Positions 1-6,115 are shown, counted from the first letter of the stretch. The stretch: DNA of 6,639 nt from an uncultured Mycoplasmatota bacterium (GCA_948469295.1 CAOKLK010000039.1:1-6639); one strand, 5' to 3'. Notes: generated by a model not told the origin, from the sequence alone. Program-made: numbers and translations.

Positions 1-1238
1 TTATAATATTTGTCCCAAATGATAGCAATTTCTTCTTTTTTTATTCCTTTTCCTGTATCTTTAATTTCAATGGTATATTTTCCTCGTTCTTCGATTATAC
101 GAATGGTAACTGTTTTGTCATCTCCTGTGTAGTTAATGGCATTATTTATTAAGTTATAGATAACTTGATTTAATTTATTTTTATCGGCACTTACATAAGC
201 ATTTTCTGGCATTTCTATGATAAATTTATAGTTTTCTGTTTCTTTAATAATTTCATATTTTTGAATGATTTCTTTTATTTCTTTGGTAATATCAAAAGTT
301 TCTTTTTTTAATTCTTCGGCATCTGCTTGGAGTTTTGAAAGATTTAAGATATCATTTACTAAAATATTTAAACGATCAGTTTCGGAGATTATGATATTTA
401 AATGTTCTTCTCTTTTTTTATCATCTTTGTAGGATATATCTCGAATCATTTCAGCATAGGCCTTGATCATGGTTAAGGGAGTTTTTAAATCATGAGAAAC
501 GTTTGCCATTAAATCTCTTCTTAATTCATCAGTTTTAGAAAGTTCTTTTTGAGCATTATTTAAATTGGTTGCAAGTTCGTCGATTTCTAAAATTCCATTT
601 TTTTCAAATTTGATATCATGTTTACCAGTTCCTAATTTTTTAGCTTTTTCAGTAATATCTAAAATAGGTCTAGTTATTTTATGGGATAGAAAATAAGATA
701 TGGCAGAAGCAAATATTATGGCAATGATTGTTAAATAAATTAATTGTCCTTTTAAGACTACTGAAGTTCCATTAATGTCTTCTAAGGTGCTATATACAAA
801 AATATAGCCGTTTTCTTTATTAATTCCATATAAATAGGCTTTGGCTTTATATTCTTGATTTACTAGACGAATGGCTTGTTTTTTATGAGTTGATTTCATT
901 AGTTCTTTTTGAGCTTTTAAAATATCTTGATTATCTCTTCCAAGTTCACACCCAATCATTCTTGTATTGTAGCTATATGTCTCTAAGGGAGATATGTATT
1001 CAATACACACTTCATTTTCATAGGCAATTTTTTCTAAGGTTTCAAAGATTTTTTCTTCACTTGCATTTTCGATAGTGCTTGCTATTTTATTGATATTACT
1101 CATTTGATATCGCTCATAGGAAACGGATAGATAAATGATTTGAAAAAACCATAATAATAATAGAATTGATACACTAAATGTTATTAAATATATTAATACT
1201 TTGAAGTTTATACTAGTTGTTTTTTTCTTTATATTCAA
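1..1238 (-). CDS. Sensor histidine kinase, C-terminus cut by the window edge
   Basis: This is the membrane sensor kinase of a two-component system, partner of the overlapping OmpR-type regulator upstream. I translated 412 residues from the sequence. A first membrane helix lies at about 13-38, an outside sensor loop at 39-164 with two cysteines (C78, C97), a second membrane helix at 166-186, and a HAMP linker beginning at HKITRPI. The phosphorylated histidine is H249 in SHDLKTPLT. The ATP-binding part shows the N box (NQVIYNLINNAINY, about 357-370) and the first glycine box (DTGKGI, 394-399), and the reading frame is cut just after IWDKYY, so the last glycine boxes are outside the window. The start is taken as TTG at 1238, with AGG 8 bases upstream; no ATG or GTG is available ahead of the first membrane helix in this frame. 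It overlaps the regulator gene by 26 bases, which suggests translational coupling. The family is certain, but the signal sensed is unknown. Confidence 0.93.
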   Translation of the reverse strand, partial: MNIKKKTTSINFKVLIYLITFSVSILLLLWFFQIIYLSVSYERYQMSNINKIASTIENASEEKIFETLEKIAYENEVCIEYISPLETYSYNTRMIGCELGRDNQDILKAQKELMKSTHKKQAIRLVNQEYKAKAYLYGINKENGYIFVYSTLEDINGTSVVLKGQLIYLTIIAIIFASAISYFLSHKITRPILDITEKAKKLGTGKHDIKFEKNGILEIDELATNLNNAQKELSKTDELRRDLMANVSHDLKTPLTMIKAYAEMIRDISYKDDKKREEHLNIIISETDRLNILVNDILNLSKLQADAEELKKETFDITKEIKEIIQKYEIIKETENYKFIIEMPENAYVSADKNKLNQVIYNLINNAINYTGDDKTVTIRIIEERGKYTIEIKDTGKGIKKEEIAIIWDKYY

Positions 1239-1884
1239 ATTTGTAACCTATTTTTCTAATTGTAGTAATTAGATCACGATATTTTCCTAAATTATTTCTT
1301 AAAGTTTTGACATGTGTATCAACGGTTCGATCGTCTCCATAAAAATCATAACCCCATATATTTGTTAATAGTTGTTCTCTTGATAAAGCTATATTTTTAT
1401 TTTCAATGAAATATTTTAAAAGTTCATATTCTTTGGGCGTTAAGTTTATTAGCTCTCCTTCGATGGTTACTTCATGAGCAGTGTCATCTAAGATTAATCC
1501 TCCAAATTGATAATTTTTTACGGTTTTATCATTTCTTTTGGTGATTGCTTTTATTCTTGCTACTAATTCTTTTGGACTAAATGGTTTGGTAACATAATCA
1601 TCAATTCCTAGTTCAAATCCAAGTAATTTATCGAATTCTTCTGCTCGTGCTGATAACATTAATACTGGAATATCTTTTATTTTTTTGATTTCTTTTACGG
1701 ATTGATATCCATCTAATTTTGGCATCATTATATCCATGATAATTAGATCAAAATCTTCTTCTTTTATTAAATTAATTGCTATTCTTCCATCTTCAGCTTC
1801 TTTTACTTCATAGCCTTCTAAGAGTAAATATTCTTTGATTACATCACGAATTAATTCTTCGTCATCACATACTAAAATTTTCAA
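1213..1884 (-). CDS. OmpR/PhoB-family response regulator
   Basis: This is a DNA-binding response regulator of 223 residues, a normal length for the OmpR/PhoB family. The receiver domain covers about 1-115: acidic pair D8/D9, phosphoacceptor D51 in IIMDIMMPKLDG, switch serine S78 in MLSAR and K100 in VTKPFSP. The winged-helix domain covers about 125-220, with LTPKEYELLKYF, the recognition helix region DDRTVDTHVKTLRNNLG and the closing wing IRKIGYKFE. The frame stays open up to an ATG at 1950, but that longer form would start inside the terminator of the yebC gene and add a 22-residue tail unknown in this family. The TTG at 1884 gives the classic beginning MKILVCDDEE and has AGGTGAT three bases upstream, so I chose it. 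The kinase gene follows with a 26-base overlap. Its targets cannot be told from the window. Confidence 0.95.
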   Translation of the reverse strand: MKILVCDDEELIRDVIKEYLLLEGYEVKEAEDGRIAINLIKEEDFDLIIMDIMMPKLDGYQSVKEIKKIKDIPVLMLSARAEEFDKLLGFELGIDDYVTKPFSPKELVARIKAITKRNDKTVKNYQFGGLILDDTAHEVTIEGELINLTPKEYELLKYFIENKNIALSREQLLTNIWGYDFYGDDRTVDTHVKTLRNNLGKYRDLITTIRKIGYKFEYKEKNN

Positions 1885-1908
1885 TATATCACCTACTTCA
1901 TAAAGCAT

Positions 1909-1914
1909 ATTATA
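1909..1914 (-). promoter_or_regulatory. Candidate -10 box for the two-component operon
   Basis: A perfect TATAAT on the minus strand lies 24 bases ahead of the TTG start of the regulator and just after the yebC terminator. It would put the transcript start near 1902 and leave a leader of about 18 bases. The -35 position falls in the terminator stem and is a poor match (TCATCT with a 17-base spacer), so an activator may be needed. The box is seen directly; its use as a promoter is inferred. Confidence 0.5.
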
Positions 1915-1925
1915 ATAAAATTGTG

Positions 1926-1961
1926 AAAAAAAGATGAAAACTTGAATCATTCATCTTTTTT
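1926..1961 (-). terminator. Intrinsic terminator after yebC
   Basis: The arms 1927-1938 and 1950-1961 pair perfectly over 12 bases (core GATGAA/TTCATC with A/T tracts) around an 11-base loop. On the minus strand the stem ends in a run of seven T. The first arm overlaps the yebC stop codon. The T and A tracts are symmetrical, so it could also stop plus-strand transcripts, although no plus-strand gene feeds into it here. It separates yebC from the regulator/kinase operon. Confidence 0.85.
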
Positions 1962-2703
1962 ATTCTTCGAAATTAACATTATGATAGATTTCTGTAACAT
2001 CTTCTATTTCATCTAACATTTTATAAAGTTTTTGAAATGTTTCTAAATCTTCATTTTCTAATGTTACTTTATCTTTTGGATACATTCCTTCTTCATCTAG
2101 TTCATAAGTTACATCAGGAATTAGTTTTTCTAAGACATCTTTTACTTTATTGTGATCTGTGGGATGGACTGTAATGATAATTTCATCTGTTTCGTTTTCG
2201 AAGTCCACTACATCAATTCCTTCTTCTAATAAGGCATTAAAGATTTTTTCTTCTTCTTTTGATTTTACACTGATGATAGCTAAATAATCATAATTATAGG
2301 AAACAGAGTTGGTAACTCCTAAAGATTTATGAACTTTATTAAAAGCTGCTCTTACAAATCCTACGGTTCTGTTGACATTGTCTGTTAATGTTTTGATAAT
2401 TAGTGTGGAAGCTCCAGGACCAAATCCTTCATAGATTACTGTTTCATAATCTTCTCCTCCTGCTCCTTTGGCTTTATCAATTGCTCGATTTATAATATCA
2501 TTTGGAACTTGTTCTTTTTTGGCTTTTTCCACCATTCTTTTTAATAAAACATTACTTTCTATGTCTGGAATTCCTTTTTTAGCTGCTAAATATATTTCTT
2601 TTGCATACGTTGAATATAATTTTGCTTTGGCAGCTCCTGTCTTTTGAATGCTTGCTTTTCGAACTTCATAAGCACGTCCGAATAATTGTAAATCTAATAA
2701 CAT
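1960..2703 (-). CDS. yebC: YebC/TACO1-family protein, YeeI-like, with a leader peptide
   Basis: This is a 247-residue member of the YebC/PmpR/TACO1 family. Such proteins were first described as transcription regulators; newer work on TACO1 and bacterial YebC proteins ties them to the ribosome and to easing stalls at proline-rich stretches. Family landmarks are GRAYEVRKAS (9-18), the helical region ending in INRAIDKAKG (71-80), YEGFGPGAS (91-99), TDNVNRT (107-113) and the C-terminal ending DVTEIYHNV (235-243). The opening GRAYEVRK and EIYLAAKKG look like the YeeI/YeeN branch rather than the MAGHSKW branch. The ATG at 2703 has AAAGGCGAGG upstream, with GAGG nine bases from the start. It adds MLLDLQLF ahead of the point where relatives begin (Met-Gly-Arg), and no other start codon lies between, so the extension is real at the gene level. 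It sits 32 bases after the patatin gene and ends in a strong terminator. The family call is secure. Confidence 0.95.
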   Translation of the reverse strand: MLLDLQLFGRAYEVRKASIQKTGAAKAKLYSTYAKEIYLAAKKGIPDIESNVLLKRMVEKAKKEQVPNDIINRAIDKAKGAGGEDYETVIYEGFGPGASTLIIKTLTDNVNRTVGFVRAAFNKVHKSLGVTNSVSYNYDYLAIISVKSKEEEKIFNALLEEGIDVVDFENETDEIIITVHPTDHNKVKDVLEKLIPDVTYELDEEGMYPKDKVTLENEDLETFQKLYKMLDEIEDVTEIYHNVNFEE

Positions 2704-2729
2704 GGTATAACGCCTCGCCTTTCGTTAAT

Positions 2730-2735
2730 AGTATA
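2730..2735 (-). promoter_or_regulatory. Possible -10 box for yebC
   Basis: TATACT on the minus strand directly follows the patatin stop codon, 26 bases ahead of the yebC start, and forms part of the palindrome TAGTATACTA (2729-2738). No convincing -35 box is seen. yebC may simply be read through from the ZIP/patatin transcript, so this is a weak candidate. Confidence 0.25.
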
Positions 2736-3791
2736 CTACAAAAATCTTAAATCTCCTATAAAATCATAGATAAAATGATTTTTTTGATAATTCTTTTTTA
2801 AGTTATGAATTATTTTGGGAAGATGGTAGATTTGATAATAATATATTTTTTCTTTTTCCATAACATATTCTATTGATTTTATTACAGCTGCTTTTTTGGT
2901 TTTGACTGAAAAGAAATTTTCTATTCTTCTTAATTTTCTATCATCTATTTTTCGAGTGATCCATTCAAAATAGAAATCTCTTTTGGGATAAAATGTAAAC
3001 TTATAACCATCTAATTTTTTTAAAACTCTTAGGGTGTCATAATATCCCATATAAATGTTATCTCTAATTTTTTCATCGTTTAATTCTAGAATTGATCCCA
3101 CATTACGAGATGGTTTGATATAGGTAATATCAATCTTTTTTTTCGGCTTTCTTGTAATATTTATACTCATTCCAATGTTAAGTCGAACCACGTAAACTTT
3201 TGTATATCCTTTGTCAATTAGCATATTTACTGGGCTATTATCGTAAAATCCTCCATCTATACAAAATGCATTATCTACTGTTCTTCTTAATCGAAATAAG
3301 GGTAGGTAACAACTAGCTAAAATGTAATCTTTTATTTTTCCTGGTTTCATATCTTCTTTAAATAAATATAATGGCTTTAAAGAACTTAATTTCACTGTAC
3401 ATAATCCATAATCTTTTTTACTTTCTCTTAACGCTTCTTCATTGACATATTCATCCAATATTTGTTCCAATCCTTGCGTTGTTAGTCCACGGTTTTTAAT
3501 AGTGTGAAAAGCTCCTAAAATGGTTTTTTCTAAAAATTTTAAATTTACTTTTTTCTTTATGAAACGTTCTACATATTCTGGATCAAATCCAAAAATTGAA
3601 GCAATATTGATATTTTGCCAAAATTTTAATAGTTCTTCTTCTTTTCCGCAAGCAAGCATGGCACTATTAAATGATCCAATACTGGTTCCACAAAAGCCAT
3701 CAAATTTAATGTTGCAATCTTTCATTGCATAATATGCACCAATTTGGTAAGAACCTTTGGTTCCTCCCCCTTCTAACGCAAGCCCAATCAT
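2736..3791 (-). CDS. Patatin-like phospholipase (RssA-type)
   Basis: This is a predicted serine lipid acyl hydrolase of the patatin family, with 351 residues from the chosen start. It acts through a Ser-Asp dyad, and all three hallmarks are present. The oxyanion-hole loop is GGGTKG at 8-13, the nucleophile elbow GTSIG has S37, and the partner Asp is D179 in the DGG motif (IDGGFYDNSP). No signal peptide or membrane helix is seen, so it is probably cytosolic or attached to the inner membrane face; the last 60 residues are rich in Lys and aromatic residues, which could bind acidic lipids (inference). The longest open frame begins at 3839, inside the ZIP gene, but the ATG at 3791 overlaps the ZIP stop as ATGA, has GGTGAT three bases upstream, and gives the usual family opening (MIGLALEGGG). 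It is therefore translationally coupled to the ZIP transporter. The true lipid substrate is unknown. Confidence 0.93.
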   Translation of the reverse strand: MIGLALEGGGTKGSYQIGAYYAMKDCNIKFDGFCGTSIGSFNSAMLACGKEEELLKFWQNINIASIFGFDPEYVERFIKKKVNLKFLEKTILGAFHTIKNRGLTTQGLEQILDEYVNEEALRESKKDYGLCTVKLSSLKPLYLFKEDMKPGKIKDYILASCYLPLFRLRRTVDNAFCIDGGFYDNSPVNMLIDKGYTKVYVVRLNIGMSINITRKPKKKIDITYIKPSRNVGSILELNDEKIRDNIYMGYYDTLRVLKKLDGYKFTFYPKRDFYFEWITRKIDDRKLRRIENFFSVKTKKAAVIKSIEYVMEKEKIYYYQIYHLPKIIHNLKKNYQKNHFIYDFIGDLRFL

Positions 3792-3800
3792 AATATCACC
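3788..3800 (-). promoter_or_regulatory. Stop/start overlap and ribosome site joining ZIP to patatin
   Basis: On the minus strand GGTGAT (3795-3800) is followed after three bases by ATGA, in which the ATG starts the patatin gene and the TGA ends the ZIP gene. GGTGAT pairs with the 5' side of the anti-Shine-Dalgarno sequence, so the short spacing is normal. The same layout (AGGTGAT, three bases, start) precedes the response regulator. This fixes the patatin start. Confidence 0.8.
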
Positions 3801-4558
3801 ATTAGAATATTTATCATTATTCCTATTCCTAATCCCCAATAAATTGCTCGCTTGGTTCTATTCATCCAAATTTCTCTTAATAATTCAAATAAAGTGATAT
3901 AAATTAGCATTCCAAGGGTAATACATAGAAACGCACTTAATATGGTTTCATTGATAGCGTTATTTAATAAAAATAGACAAAAAGCCCCTAAAAAACTTGA
4001 TAGTGTTAACATTGTAATGGTCAGATATTTGATTTTCTTTTTGGTATTGCTTGATTCTAACCCTACTGCAATCTCAATTCCTAACGGAATATTATGTAAA
4101 GATACTGCTAAAGCCATCCATATTCCTGTTTTGATATCTCTTAAACTTGTTGTATAAATGGATATTCCTTCCATCATATTATGAATTATTAAAGAAATTG
4201 AAGTAATCAATCCGATGTGAAATAAATGCTCATTGTGTTCGATCTTATTTTTTTCGTGATCGTGATGATCATGATGATGATGGGGAACGAAAAGATCTAA
4301 TCCTTTTAACAACAAAAGACCTAATCCTGTAAAGCCCAAAATGGTTATGATTTTTTTATAGTTTTCTAAAGACCTTGTTAGTTCTTGAATCTCTGGAATA
4401 ATATCCAATAAGATCATTCCAAGCATGATGGGAAATGCAAGCCCTATGGAAAACAAAGCCCAATTTTCTTTTTTCTTTGTCCATTTCATCATGAGAAATC
4501 CAATTAAAAAAAATAGTCCGACTCCAAGTGTGATTATTAAACTAAGTAGTTGGTTCAT
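3788..4558 (-). CDS. ZIP-family metal transporter
   Basis: This is a 256-residue integral membrane protein of the ZIP (SLC39/ZupT) family, which brings divalent metals such as Zn, Fe or Mn into the cytosol. Eight hydrophobic segments can be placed at about 3-24, 35-53, 70-90, 114-135, 143-167, 178-199, 206-228 and 237-256. A histidine-rich metal-binding loop, HHHHDHHDH (93-101), lies between segments 3 and 4, as is usual. Segment 4 carries HNMMEG (126-131), keeping the His, Asn and Glu of the transport site. Segment 5 carries HNIPLG (155-160), where most relatives have HNIPEG, so the acidic metal ligand there is replaced by Leu159. Segment 7 has FELLRE (E225, E229). The ATG at 4558 is preceded by GGAGTGAT. 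It is the first gene of a probable ZIP-patatin-yebC unit. The family is certain; the metal is not. Confidence 0.93.
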   Translation of the reverse strand: MNQLLSLIITLGVGLFFLIGFLMMKWTKKKENWALFSIGLAFPIMLGMILLDIIPEIQELTRSLENYKKIITILGFTGLGLLLLKGLDLFVPHHHHDHHDHEKNKIEHNEHLFHIGLITSISLIIHNMMEGISIYTTSLRDIKTGIWMALAVSLHNIPLGIEIAVGLESSNTKKKIKYLTITMLTLSSFLGAFCLFLLNNAINETILSAFLCITLGMLIYITLFELLREIWMNRTKRAIYWGLGIGIMINILMVIL

Positions 4559-4577
4559 ATTTCATCACTCCGAGCTT

Positions 4578-4586
4578 ATTATAACA
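4578..4586 (-). promoter_or_regulatory. Extended -10 promoter for ZIP
   Basis: TGTTATAAT on the minus strand is a perfect extended -10 element 19 bases before the ZIP start codon. The region where a -35 box would sit is the T run of the preceding terminator (TCTTTT), a poor match, as often seen with extended -10 promoters. The GGAGTGAT ribosome site follows (4566-4573). The leader is too short for a riboswitch. Confidence 0.6.
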
Positions 4587-4596
4587 TATTTTAGTT

Positions 4597-4633
4597 AAAA
4601 AAAAGAAGCTCCTATTTTACTGGGGTTGCTTCT
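4597..4633 (-). terminator. Intrinsic terminator after the TasA-like gene
   Basis: On the minus strand AGAAGC (4628-4633) pairs with GCTTCT (4604-4609), with a possible inner CC/GG pair, followed by eight T (4597-4604). The upstream arm lies within the last codons of the gene (Glu-Ala), so the hairpin forms over the stop codon. The loop is long (18 bases), which lowers its strength somewhat. Confidence 0.65.
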
Positions 4634-5250
4634 ATTTTTAGTATTCCTTTAAATTGTCCTTCGGTTAAATCAATTTGACTTTGATCTGGGTCATTTTCTA
4701 ACCATAACCGAAATATTAATTGATCGGTTGTATTTTTAGCAATTAAAATTGGATCGGTATTTAAAATCATTTCCTCTACAGTTGTCTCTGCTTTATCACC
4801 TTCTCCATCAACTGGAGTATCTAAACGTTTGGCATTTTCAAATGTTCCATTTGTTATTAGAGTTTCTTCGGTTCCTACTTTTTTTACTAGTTCCCATTTA
4901 AAATATTCACTGTATAAATTTTTTGAAAGTATTATATTTGTTAAATGGATTTGATAGTTTGCATTTACTGTAGAATTATTAGAGTTTGTCACTGAAAATT
5001 CCACTTTTTCAGCTTTTGTTTTAATATCCGAGGCATCGATCAATGCCATTTTATTATTTTGAATTACAGTACTATCTTTTAAAGTACTTGTTACTTCAAA
5101 AATTGCGGCATTTGTATCTGTGATATCAGCTTGACCTCCACCATTTGCGGTGAAATATGCGTAACTTAAACTAATTCCTAATACAACTATTGCAACGACG
5201 AATACGCCAATTTTTATTATATGATTTTTGATTTCATTTTTTTCTTGCAT
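4612..5250 (-). CDS. Secreted SipW/TasA-type surface protein (putative)
   Basis: This 212-residue protein has a single N-terminal hydrophobic segment (about 12-30) that ends in LSYAYFTA. The run into a small residue plus YFT/YFS is typical of TasA, camelysin and related proteins cut by the SipW-type signal peptidase. The rest (about 36-212) is predicted beta-rich: repeated short strands such as KVEFSVTNSNN, ANYQIHLTNI, FKWELVKKVG, LIFRLWLEND and GILKIEATPV, which fits the beta-sandwich fold of TasA-like fibre subunits. The start is the ATG at 5250, because AAGGA lies eight bases ahead of it; an ATG nine bases further upstream (5259) sits inside that ribosome site. No SipW peptidase gene is in the window. 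It follows another membrane-anchored protein and has its own likely promoter. The class of protein is likely; its role in fibre or coat formation is inferred. Confidence 0.6.
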   Translation of the reverse strand: MQEKNEIKNHIIKIGVFVVAIVVLGISLSYAYFTANGGGQADITDTNAAIFEVTSTLKDSTVIQNNKMALIDASDIKTKAEKVEFSVTNSNNSTVNANYQIHLTNIILSKNLYSEYFKWELVKKVGTEETLITNGTFENAKRLDTPVDGEGDKAETTVEEMILNTDPILIAKNTTDQLIFRLWLENDPDQSQIDLTEGQFKGILKIEATPVK

Positions 5251-5275
5251 GAAAATCATCCTTATCTTTGTATTT

Positions 5276-5304
5276 ATTATAACTAATTTTTTTTATTTGT
5301 ACAA
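5276..5304 (-). promoter_or_regulatory. Candidate promoter for the TasA-like gene
   Basis: On the minus strand TTGTAC (5299-5304) and a perfect TATAAT (5276-5281) are separated by 17 bases. The -35 box matches the consensus at its first three positions. It would start transcription about 20 bases ahead of the chosen start codon. The palindrome at 5307-5316 lies next to the -35 box. Confidence 0.5.
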
Positions 5305-5306
5305 TC

Positions 5307-5316
5307 ATCAATTGAT
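5307..5316. repeat. 10-bp palindrome ATCAATTGAT upstream of a promoter
   Basis: A perfect 10-base inverted repeat lies two bases upstream of the candidate -35 box of the TasA-like gene, its last base falling in the stop codon of the preceding gene. It could be an operator half-site or form a small hairpin with the nearby ATTG. Such palindromes also arise by chance in AT-rich DNA. Confidence 0.3.
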
Positions 5317-5957
5317 TAATTTAATGGTTGAAAGGAAACAATATGTAATTTATTTTCTTTTTTTACAGCAATTACTATTCCTTTTTTATCATAACCGAAA
5401 TCTTTTTTATAATTCCATGAAAGTGATATTTCATAAGATGCAAACGTCTGATTTTCCATTTGGTATGTATTTTTATTTATATCATCTATTTCGATGTTAT
5501 TTACTTCAGGTAATTCTTGGGTTCTTGTTTTGTAAGAGTTATCTTCTACGGTTTTATAAATAGAATCTAGAACTTTTGCACGAAAAGAATTTGTGGCACC
5601 TTCATATAAATATTCTAACCCCCCGATATCATATTTACTTATTTTATTATTTATGGTATATAAGTCAACAATAAATAACTTGGCTATGGTTTTGGCATAT
5701 TCTTCTTCGTTAACATTTCCACTTTCTAAGTTTGTTTTTAATTCTTTAAAGAGTTCATTAAATAATTCACTATCGCGATCTTCTAAAGTATAATTGTATC
5801 CTTCAATTTGATTGGTTACTGTTGTTATATTGGTGATTGGTGGTTTTTCTTGTGATTCATTTTTTAATACAAATTTCCAAACTGCAAAAATCGCTAAGAA
5901 AAATATGATTGTACCAATTATGATTAATCCTATTTTGTATTTTTTTTTCATTTTCAT
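5316..5957 (-). CDS. Membrane-anchored protein of unknown function
   Basis: I do not recognise this 213-residue protein. It begins with a basic stretch (MKMKKKYK), then one hydrophobic segment at about 9-31 and no clear cleavage or lipobox, so it is probably a membrane anchor with the rest outside. Residues 33-55 form a polar Thr/Asn-rich linker. Residues 60-140 look helical (EEYAKTIAKLFIVDLYTINN), and 153-210 look like alternating beta strands ending in KLHIVSFQPL. A helix-then-sheet order like this occurs in NTF2-like domains, but that is only a guess. The start ATG has AGAGGTGG four bases upstream and a good extended -10 promoter. The gene ends 65 bases before the TasA-like gene with no terminator between, so the two may share a transcript and both act at the cell surface. 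Confidence 0.75.
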   Translation of the reverse strand: MKMKKKYKIGLIIIGTIIFFLAIFAVWKFVLKNESQEKPPITNITTVTNQIEGYNYTLEDRDSELFNELFKELKTNLESGNVNEEEYAKTIAKLFIVDLYTINNKISKYDIGGLEYLYEGATNSFRAKVLDSIYKTVEDNSYKTRTQELPEVNNIEIDDINKNTYQMENQTFASYEISLSWNYKKDFGYDKKGIVIAVKKENKLHIVSFQPLN

Positions 5958-5983
5958 GGTTCCACCTCTTTATCTTTTGTTTT

Positions 5984-6012
5984 ATTATAGCATGAGTTTT
6001 TTGCTTCTGCAA
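5984..6012 (-). promoter_or_regulatory. Promoter of the surface-protein pair
   Basis: On the minus strand TGCTATAAT (5984-5992) is a perfect extended -10 element. TTGCAG (6007-6012) lies 17 bases upstream as a partial -35 box. Transcription would start near 5977, leaving a leader of about 20 bases that contains the AGAGGTGG ribosome site (5962-5969). This is the best-formed promoter in the window. Confidence 0.65.
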
Positions 6013-6109
6013 TTTTCTTTCGGTTTCTACTGTCTAGTACTTTTATTCTTTTCGTTCATATGTATTTTATTTTTCAATTAAGTGCCCTTTCTTATTTTAA
6101 ATATTTGCA

Positions 6110-6115
6110 TATGAT
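6110..6115 (+). promoter_or_regulatory. Weak candidate -10 for the phosphoesterase gene
   Basis: TATGAT lies 23 bases ahead of the start codon at 6138 within the 180-base divergent intergenic region (5958-6137). No recognisable -35 box precedes it at the right distance. The rest of that region is T-rich on the plus strand and holds the minus-strand promoter at 5984-6012; I see nothing else in it. Confidence 0.25.

Noticed and set aside
890..1075. Plus-strand open frame of 61 codons
   Set aside because: It is antisense to the sensor loop of the histidine kinase, has low-complexity Phe/Leu content and no recognisable domain.
1885..1950. Longer N-terminus of the response regulator starting at ATG 1950
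   Set aside because: It would start inside the yebC terminator hairpin, and the extra 22 residues have no match to OmpR-family openings.
3520..3732. Plus-strand open frames opposite the patatin and ZIP genes (also 3942-4157)
   Set aside because: Both are fully antisense to well-supported genes and resemble no protein family.
3788..3790. TGA read as Trp (mycoplasma code)
   Set aside because: All Trp codons inspected are TGG, and reading through the ZIP TGA adds only four more codons before a stop, so TGA as stop is the simplest reading.
3792..3839. Longer N-terminus of the patatin starting at ATG 3839
   Set aside because: It lies within the ZIP gene and adds a polar tail ahead of the family-typical MIGLALEGGG; the ATG in the ATGA overlap has a ribosome site.
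5300..5320. Terminator after the unknown membrane protein gene
   Set aside because: CAAT/ATTG can form a four-base stem, but no T run follows on the minus strand.
5228..5563. Plus-strand open frame of 111 codons (also 5593-5793)
   Set aside because: They are antisense to the two surface-protein genes, the first running across the promoter at 5276-5304, with no domain and Phe/Leu/Tyr-rich low-complexity content.
5812..6081. Open frame of 89 codons on the plus strand, hydrophobic
   Set aside because: It begins with TTG, lies opposite the membrane-anchored protein and runs through that gene's promoter. Its Phe/Leu-rich make-up is what T-rich antisense DNA gives.
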